The notes under the pieces are model-generated. The model saw only the letters and a list, made by a program, of their open reading frames with translations, did no database searches and was not told where the DNA came from. 64,000 nucleotides of DNA from positions 496,001 to 560,000 of the forward strand of contig JARUPY010000473.1 of assembly GCA_029817715.1 (NCBI GenBank). The letters run 5' to 3'. Each line of letters begins with the position of its first letter. Position 1 is the first letter of the stretch. Position numbers and translations under genes: made by a program. Below, piece after piece: positions 56,952 to 64,000 of this stretch. The stretch comes from Melastoma dodecandrum (Eukaryota > Streptophyta > Magnoliopsida > Myrtales > Melastomataceae).

Positions 56952-59900
56952 CAATATTGAACCCTTCTAGGAAACACTAAACTTGAGCTAACTTACATGG
57001 CCATGAAGTAGGGGTTTTCATACCCTCGGCCTTATGACTCGCAACATACGTATTACAAGTACGAAACGTGTCTAGAAGCGAGAAGACTAATCCAAGCCCT
57101 TATTGTCGGCGACGTTGTATTTACAACTCCGAGACGGAACTTGTGTGGCCCTTCGATCATGCTTGACCATGTGGACGTAATTGTTTCCCATATACTAGGC
57201 GTTAGATCTTCAAACCGAGACTCGGCGTGCGGTCAAGCGGCTACGGGATGATTGGACTCCTGACGAGACGACTATCGAAGCGGATGCTGAAGGAGACGGG
57301 ATTTTCGCCGAGGAGCTCCCCATCCCTGGTGAAGAAGCACCGGAGCCACGTCCCGGATATGCTCCCTGGATTTTTCTGGATACCTTATTGCGGCAAGCCG
57401 GTTTCGGTTCGGTATGGAGCTTGATGTGTGGAGTGGAAGGAGAGTCGCTGAGCCAAGGATCGTCCAGGGAACTATGTTTCCCGTTCTTCTGGTGGACTAC
57501 TGCTCTATAGAAGAGAGGTATCAGTCCCTCCATTATTTCACTTTTTTCTCCCCTTTTCTCGGACACTTTTTTTGAGGATTGGCAAGGATGAGGATTGGTC
57601 TAAATAGGGAAAAGTAGAGATGATGTGGCATGACCTTTTTCTCCAATGTTCTAAACCCTTTCTCAGACGAAAGATCTTATTACTTCATGAGATGATTTTA
57701 TTTACTCTACATGAGAATGATACAACCAACCTAACGTGTGTTTTCGTTTTCACCAATCCTAGACGAAAGAACGAAGTTTATCGAGAGTGTCAAATGTCAT
57801 ATTTATTTAATTTGAATAACTTAAAAATTAAGAAGTTCATATTAAGTATGTGATGTTTTGAATCCAAAACATCATATAAAAGGTTTTTGTCAGATCGATG
57901 ACTAATATATTTTGTTTACTGAGCCGTGCCAAAGTTTACTTGGAAGCTCAAATCTGAGTTGAATATGCATACCGTATCTACGAAACATCCCGAACTATCT
58001 CAACACGTTTTCTCTAAATCACTTGTACATAAGAAGGCTGTGTCTAATTAAAATATATCATTATCATCCGTGACGACGACGAGACGTGTCCGGAAATTTC
58101 TTATACGTTGTGAGCATAAGATTTATCCGGAGGCGATAAAAAGAAATGAAGTTCTGCTTGATGCGAATTATTTTCCTAACCAAGCGGTCATATTTCAGGG
58201 GGTCACGAAGAGTTTTATAAATGGGACTTTCTCCGTGAGTTTGTGTAAAGTATTCCTCAGCGTTTTCCAACATGTCAGCCGGACAGGATCGCTATCCGAT
58301 AACTTTTATTACAAGAATGGATCGGAACATTGACCAGAGATGCTTGGGGCGGAGTTGTCCATAGCAAAGCCCTCACGAAAGACCTCGAAAGAGAAATCCC
58401 AAGAAAGCTCCATCCAAACCCACAAGAGTTCTTTTATATTTCTAAAAGAGATGATTGAGACACTTGCTTTCGAATTGTCAATTGCTTCTTTTATGTTGGT
58501 GTGGTTCGATGACTCACGGACTTGTCAACATGATTGGTGTGGGGTGTTTCGATTTTTCGTGGCGGTTTATGTGACCAAAAGTGATTGCACTTTTGGTTTT
58601 CGTGTTGGTTATTGAGAATAGACTATAGAAGCCTCGCTGATCAACATGTTCCTCGAGGATAAGCGTTCGAGTTAGTCGGCAGATGGTATTATTGTGTCAT
58701 CACATCATGATCAGGGTTCATCGTGACAGCGAGCTTCTCCATTTCGAGGGGATTCTAAGCCTACCCACGACAAATGCCCTTTAGCCCTAAGATGCATCTT
58801 GAGCCACGCCAACTTCGCGTACTCGACCCACTTGCTTTTTTCCGACATCAAACGCTCGGCCCAAGCAGAACCCTAATGCCAAGAAACGTTAATCTTGTGC
58901 TCTGATCAAATCTCACCGAGGCGCCCTGTCTAATTTGGTCTGTCCTCTGTGTACTCCAGCCACACTCTTCTCTTAACCCTAATTAGCAGAGCAAATCTAG
59001 CAAAAGTCTGTTCCAGATGTGGTAGCACTAACGCCGGACATGGTGGCCAGAAACTCTACTAGGATCTCAGTAACCACAAACCCATCTTCAGAGCATGTCC
59101 CGTGAGATGACAACTGGTGGTGACCGACGATACTCCTCGTTAACTTGCTTACCGTTTTAGCTCGTCTAATGGTTTCACTGAGTCTGAGTCGCCTGTAAAA
59201 ACGGGCAAACCCAATTTCATATCGAAAAGAAGAGTCTATTATAGTATATAAAGCCCAGTGAGCTACTCTTTTTACAGCCATTTAGTTTTAGAATGAGACT
59301 ACGTCGGACTTGTTGGGCTCGACATATGGGCCGCTCCGATATTTTAATCGATGAATTTATCCGCTTGTCGCGTCCATTGCCTCGAATCAAGTAGTAATTG
59401 ATGGTAATGCCATCCCAGTAATCAGGAGGAGGATGTCCAAATGGAAATTGATCCCTGAACAAATTCTATCCAGTTGTTTGCGAAGCATTGAATCTGATCA
59501 TCAGTAACCCTCGCCCCCTGCTCGTTAGGCTCATAAAATATTTAACCGACACACATTAAAATAAATATAGTGATACTCTCATCCTGCTGCTGCAGCACGC
59601 TTCCCCCTGCGGATAACTAATGTAATATGTACAATGAGGTTTTCCGGGAGGAAAGTGGGGGTACAGTACAGCACGGTTCATTGTATTTCTTTTCTATATA
59701 TTTGCTTTTAGTTCATGGTCTTACGAAAATACCATCGGCTCAGATAAACTTCTTTTTATTATTATCATTATGATGTTTTTAGAAAAAGAGTATGATACGT
59801 GAGGTCAAAACAATGGATGACGGTGACGAGGCACCTAACCCTAATGTGTAAAAATATTACAGAGAAAAGAAGAAAATTAACAACACCTTGGGGGAGAAAA

Positions 59901-61171
59901 ACTCAACCCGCACGCTCGCTTTGGACCCTCCGCATAATTACACTCCGGCTAAGGTTATAATAATGTCGGGTGACGTCTGTCCAAATCCACGTCTGTGCCT
60001 CTTATTGGGCCTGCGGCATGTGAGCTTTTACGATCCCCCGAAATTGGCAGGTCGAGTTCGGAAAATTAAAAAAAAAAAAAAAAGACGAAACTACTTGTCG
60101 AACCAAAACTCATCTGGTTTGGGAATAGGTAACGACTCGTGCACGAGTTAATACGTGCAAATGTACAAATTTCGGCGATTTTAATACAAATGTAAAAGAA
60201 AATTAACATTTTTTTGGTATTATACAAGTGAATAACTGTTTTAATGTTATAAATAGTGATTCGCTTATGATGTATAAAACAGTAAGATGTATAAAATATA
60301 TAAACGAATTACTGTTTTAATATTATACATTATACGACGTATTCAATGAGTTGTACAACTACGGGCTGAGATAAATTGTCAAAAATAATTGTTAGTGTAA
60401 ACCGAGGAGGAGGACGCGCGAGGCTTTCTACAACCACGACGACGTCATCCTCTGTACAAAACCCCGTTAATGAGTAGAGCCCCAGAGACAAGAAAATATG
60501 GAAACCCTACCAACTGGGGACATGACCAAGTCGCCAAAGTTATCCTTGTTTTTTTTTTTACCACCCCTACCCCTTTTTGAGATATTTACCAATAAATGTA
60601 AGAAGGCTTGGTACAAGGTCAACTTCCCCCTGTCCCCCCCTCCCCCCCCCCCCCCTGCCCAAATTATATACTGAAACCGGCAAGCAACCGGAGGCTGCTG
60701 GTCCTGGACCCAGGCGTCGGTTCGAATAGTATCACCGGTAACCGGCGGCCGCTGGTCCCGGCTCTATTACCCCACCCCACCTCCCTCTCCCTTTTAATTT
60801 AGGTCAAACCCCGATTTGCCACTTCATTCCCCTCAACACCCACCTCCGTTTCGAATTCCCGAGTGAAAAAAAAAGAAAGAGCTTTGTCACCTTTATATTC
60901 ATCTCCTCCGTTTCCGTTTCCCTCTCCTTCTTCGTCTTCTTCACTCAGCAAATCAAGGCAACATGGAATCCGACGAAGTTGAACATCGCTTTCTCCCGTG
61001 ATTCTGACTTTAAGAAGGTGGCGCCATTCTCCCATCGTGCTTTTTTTGTTCTGCGTGGTTTTGTTTTTTTTTTTGGGACTTTGCGTTCGCCTTATAGTTA
61101 GTTTTTGCTAGTTGCCTGCGAATTTCGGGTAGCAATCGGCTGATATCAGTGCCCGGTGTTGCTTTAGTTTT
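56952..61171. other. Gene-poor spacer to the bHLH gene
   Basis: No gene or complete repeat is recognised in the first 3.6 kb; open stretches (57210-57566, 58070-58615, 59217-59462) lack domains. A C-rich run sits at about 60626-60656 and polyA/T runs at 60067 and 61064. From about 60790 the sequence becomes pyrimidine-rich, as expected of a plant promoter and 5' leader. Confidence 0.5.
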
Positions 61172-61327
61172 ATGTTGGGGTCAAACCTTGAAGGCAGGCT
61201 TCTCAGAGTTGTGTTGGGTATCCTTGCGATGGGCGGACCTCTGTTTGGACCAAAGGTGACCAGGGTTATGCCACGATCTGAGCTGCGGATAAAGCAAGCT
61301 GGTCGAAGTTCGTATACCGGCACATAG
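61172..61327 (+). CDS. Upstream ORF in the leader of the bHLH gene (51 codons)
   Basis: ATG at 61172 opens 51 codons ending in TAG at 61325-61327, 80 bp before the main start codon and in a different frame. The peptide is basic and lacks low complexity (MLGSNLEGRLLRVVLGILAM opens it; QAGRSSYTGT closes it). LHW-subfamily bHLH mRNAs in Arabidopsis carry conserved peptide uORFs, as far as I recall, and this one has the right position and size. Such uORFs typically stall ribosomes and limit translation of the main ORF. That the peptide is conserved is inferred, not shown; a 5'-UTR intron could also remove it. Confidence 0.5.
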   Translation: MLGSNLEGRLLRVVLGILAMGGPLFGPKVTRVMPRSELRIKQAGRSSYTGT

Positions 61328-61407
61328 GAAACGAGGTGTTTGTTGGTTTTGATCGACTCTCCGCTAATCTGTCTTTGTTCTGGCTCTGCTTTTGGAAACA
61401 ACACGGC

Positions 61408-64000
61408 ATGGAGGCGTCTTCTCTGAAACGGTATCTCGAGAGACTCTGCGACGACATGGGCTGGGCGTATGCAATCTTTTGGAAGCTTGATCATCGACCA
61501 CCTCAGTAAGCTCCTTGAACTCTCTATGATTTACGGATGTTTAGTATCTAACATCATCTTCACCCAACCGGAGTTGTCCAATCCTTCACCAATCAGAAAA
61601 AAAGAAAGCATAATAAAGTAAAATATATTCCTGTTTCGGAGTTTTCTGCACTTAGTGTTTTTCTTTTACCGACATAATTTGTTATCTGAGTAATATGACC
61701 ACGGACATAATTAGCATTTGGTTGGTAACTTGTATAGTCAGGAAAGGAAAGAGTTATGATCTTGCAGTTTTATCAGTCAAATTAGCAGTAGTGGCTGTCA
61801 TGGCACATTAATTGCTTTCTTTATGATTTCCACACCATGGTTTGACTTTTTACAAAGCCGTAGGACATAAAAGGAACAAACAAGAAAGTCATCAACCAAA
61901 ACAAGAGGTTAGTTGTTGCTAATATTACATAGATTGCCCTCCTATGTAGTTTCAATGGATATTTATGCTTCTCAAACAATCTGGAGCAATTTGTTTATTG
62001 CTTCTAGGAAATAATGTTGTACATAAGGTGAGAAATAAACAATGTTTACTTGAAAGCAACGTTCTTCACGCATGCCTCGTTGACTTAGTCACCTTGAGAG
62101 CAACTTTGCTTTGCATCAAACCTCGCCCTTATATCCACTATCTACAACTTCATGGGCACGAGAGAACATGCTGGTTGAGGACAGTAATGATATTACTCCG
62201 TTAATACTAAGTATTTTGTTGTCGTTTAAAGTCGAACATTGACCTGCTTGGCTAAGCGACGTGTGTTGGTCTTTTTTCTCTATGCGATGTAGAATTACTT
62301 AAAATGAATATTTTGAGAGCAAGAAGTCGGTCTAGTACCTACCATTTTTCTTGCTAGATAGCAGTGGGGTTCAGAGTCTCTGGTCATTCAGCTTTTTTTT
62401 TTAAATTTGTTTGCTGCAAGCTGTACTTGTTTTCCCATGCAGTATATTTGAATTAGTTGACTCAAACCTCAAACCAGCTTCCCTTATTTGGTAGATGGAT
62501 CTTATTGATATGTTGTCAATGTTTCAGTTAGGAACAATACTGTTATTCCATGAATTGTGTTCAAATGGTCCCAGCAGAAAAGTTAGTCCGTTGTTGCTTG
62601 CTTTGCATTATTGCAGGTCCTTAACATGGGAAGAAGGATATTTTGCGCTCCCTCAGACAAGAAATGAAGCACCAGTATCTGAAACGAAGTACTTGATTTC
62701 CTTTGGGAAGGACTTCGTCGCTGAAGGAAATGATGCAGATTATTCCAATGCCTTTACTGGGGCTGAAGTGTCTTCAACTAAGCACAAAGTTGGAGAAGGG
62801 TACGATATTTGTCTCACTGTTGTTTATTAGTTAAATTATGATGTTCTGTTCTTTTTCTCTCTGCCAAATTCCTTCAGCGTCTCTCATTCCTCCGAGGGCG
62901 TGCAATGATATTTATACAGAAAGCTAGGACCAGTATAATACAAGCTTACCGGTAAATGTGGAAGTTGGATTAGCTTGTGAAGCATCATTCTCTATATTAC
63001 CGGAGATAATTTGTGTTTCTTTTTTTTTTCTGTTCTTAAAATCAATTATTTATCATCAATAGGCTACTTGGGCAAGTAGTCTACACGAACTGCCCACGCG
63101 TGATTTCGTTGGACAATGATGCAGCTAGCTGTAGCATGGAAGTACCATTCGCTGTAAGTTCTTTGATCATCCGTTGTTTTTTATGGTTTACTTCCAGGTA
63201 ATTGTAATAAGCCTTATTCAGTAATGTCTCCTACTGCAGCCCAATGTTTCCCTTCCATTCCATAGTACCAAGGTAAGATTTGTTTGTATTTCAACATCAT
63301 ACAGTTTTTATACTGTCAAGGCTTACCTGAGAGTGCTAATAGTTTGGTTGTATGTGGATTGCTTCTGCGAAACTAAATAGTAACTCATTTTTCAACTGAC
63401 TCATGGAAATACTTATGCAGACTATTCTATTAGTTCCTGTTCACCCTCATGGGGTGCTGCAGCTTGGCTCATTTGAAGAGGTGAGCAAATACTTAAATTC
63501 CTGCCGAATAGATTTTTGTGGTCCTTCTGTAAAATATGTATTTTGGGCAGGTTGCAGAAGATGCAGCTATAGCTGCTCATGTGAGAGAAAACTTCTTGGC
63601 CCAACGTGCAAATGATTCTCAGCGTGATGATCTTGATGCCCAGACAGTACCATTTCATGTAGAGGTCACATATGACACTTTGCCTGAAGTGATCAGAGAA
63701 GTCAACCCAGGCAATAAGGTCACCATGTCTCAGCTAGATATATCGGAGGAGGCTAGTCTGTTTGAGATATTTCCATTCCCAAATGATCTTATGGACGCAG
63801 ACACTGGAAATAGCCTGGAAGATGTGAACTTTTGGATTCCATGTCCAGAAGAAAAATTCCCAAGCTTCTTTCGAGCATGTGGCTCGGCCAACTCAAATGA
63901 TTCATCCAGTGCTGGACAACATCCATGTGATAATGAGATCATAAAGAAAGATTCGGGGAATGATGTGTGCAGTCCTATCTCCAATGGAGCTATAGGCAGC
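61408..64000 (+). CDS. LHW-type bHLH transcription factor, N-terminal part
   Basis: Nuclear transcription factor of the LONESOME HIGHWAY/EMB1444 bHLH subfamily, which acts with TMO5-like partners in vascular development. Six exons are in the window: 61408-61505, 62617-62799, 63063-63153, 63240-63272, 63421-63480 and 63551 to the edge, all in phase (about 305 residues so far). The start MEASSLKRYLERLCDDMGWA leads into AIFWKLDHRPPQSLTWEEGYF, the bHLH-MYC/MYB N-terminal domain. VGEGLLGQVVYTNCPRVIS and TILLVPVHPHGVLQLGSFEE are its later conserved blocks. The exon running off the end is open to 64000, with the acidic, Ser-rich middle region. The bHLH domain itself lies beyond the window. Intron 1 is 1.1 kb. 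Confidence 0.88.

Noticed and set aside
58064..58615. Consecutive open stretches suggesting a gene after the Sirevirus
   Set aside because: No consistent splice sites link them and no protein family is recognisable.
60626..60656. C-rich run as a possible i-motif or regulatory element
   Set aside because: Low-complexity sequence; nothing else supports function.

Overview
This is a flowering-plant nuclear genome window. The evidence is spliced genes of plant-only families (a Shaker K+ channel of the KAT3/KC1 type, an APF-type aspartyl protease, a LONESOME HIGHWAY-type bHLH factor), short GT-AG introns, AT-rich spacers, and plant-type Copia, Sirevirus, Harbinger and TRIM elements. I cannot name the species.

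Layout. 1-1.4 kb (minus): a G-type lectin receptor fragment that breaks off into unrelated acidic sequence. 3.6-7.0 kb (plus): a complete 13-exon K+ channel gene (635 aa, KAT3/AtKC1-like). 7.3-14.3 kb (minus): a complete 13-exon ATG1 autophagy kinase (725 aa), convergent with the channel. 15.1-18.1 kb (minus): a complete 10-exon aspartyl protease with a probable GPI-anchor tail (523 aa). 19.7-23.5 kb: a PIF/Harbinger transposon with matching ends and TAA duplications but a broken transposase. 23.55-25.65 kb: a Copia element whose pol has been deleted while its LTRs and target duplication survive. 26.2-27.9 kb (plus): a complete 7-exon PRA1 family gene (209 aa). 28.7-43.5 kb: a locus of small, related-looking Gly/Cys/His-rich membrane-peptide genes and remnants, invaded by an 8.2-kb Copia element (32.47-40.67 kb) and by a 266-bp TRIM. 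44.0-56.9 kb: a 12.9-kb Sirevirus with an uninterrupted gag-pol, an env-like second ORF, 2.2-kb LTRs and dense palindromic repeats. 61.2-64 kb (plus): the first six exons of an LHW-type bHLH gene with a 51-codon upstream ORF in its leader; it runs off the window.

The four complete ordinary genes were joined exon by exon, and every splice phase closes to an integral reading frame. Transposable elements with defined ends occupy about 27 kb (roughly 43%) of the window, nearly all between 19.7 and 56.9 kb. The genes do not form a pathway: they cover ion transport, autophagy, proteolysis, vesicle traffic and transcription, as is normal for plant chromosomes. The most unusual items are the cluster of small His/Gly-rich membrane peptides, the palindrome-rich Sirevirus, and the upstream ORF of the bHLH gene.
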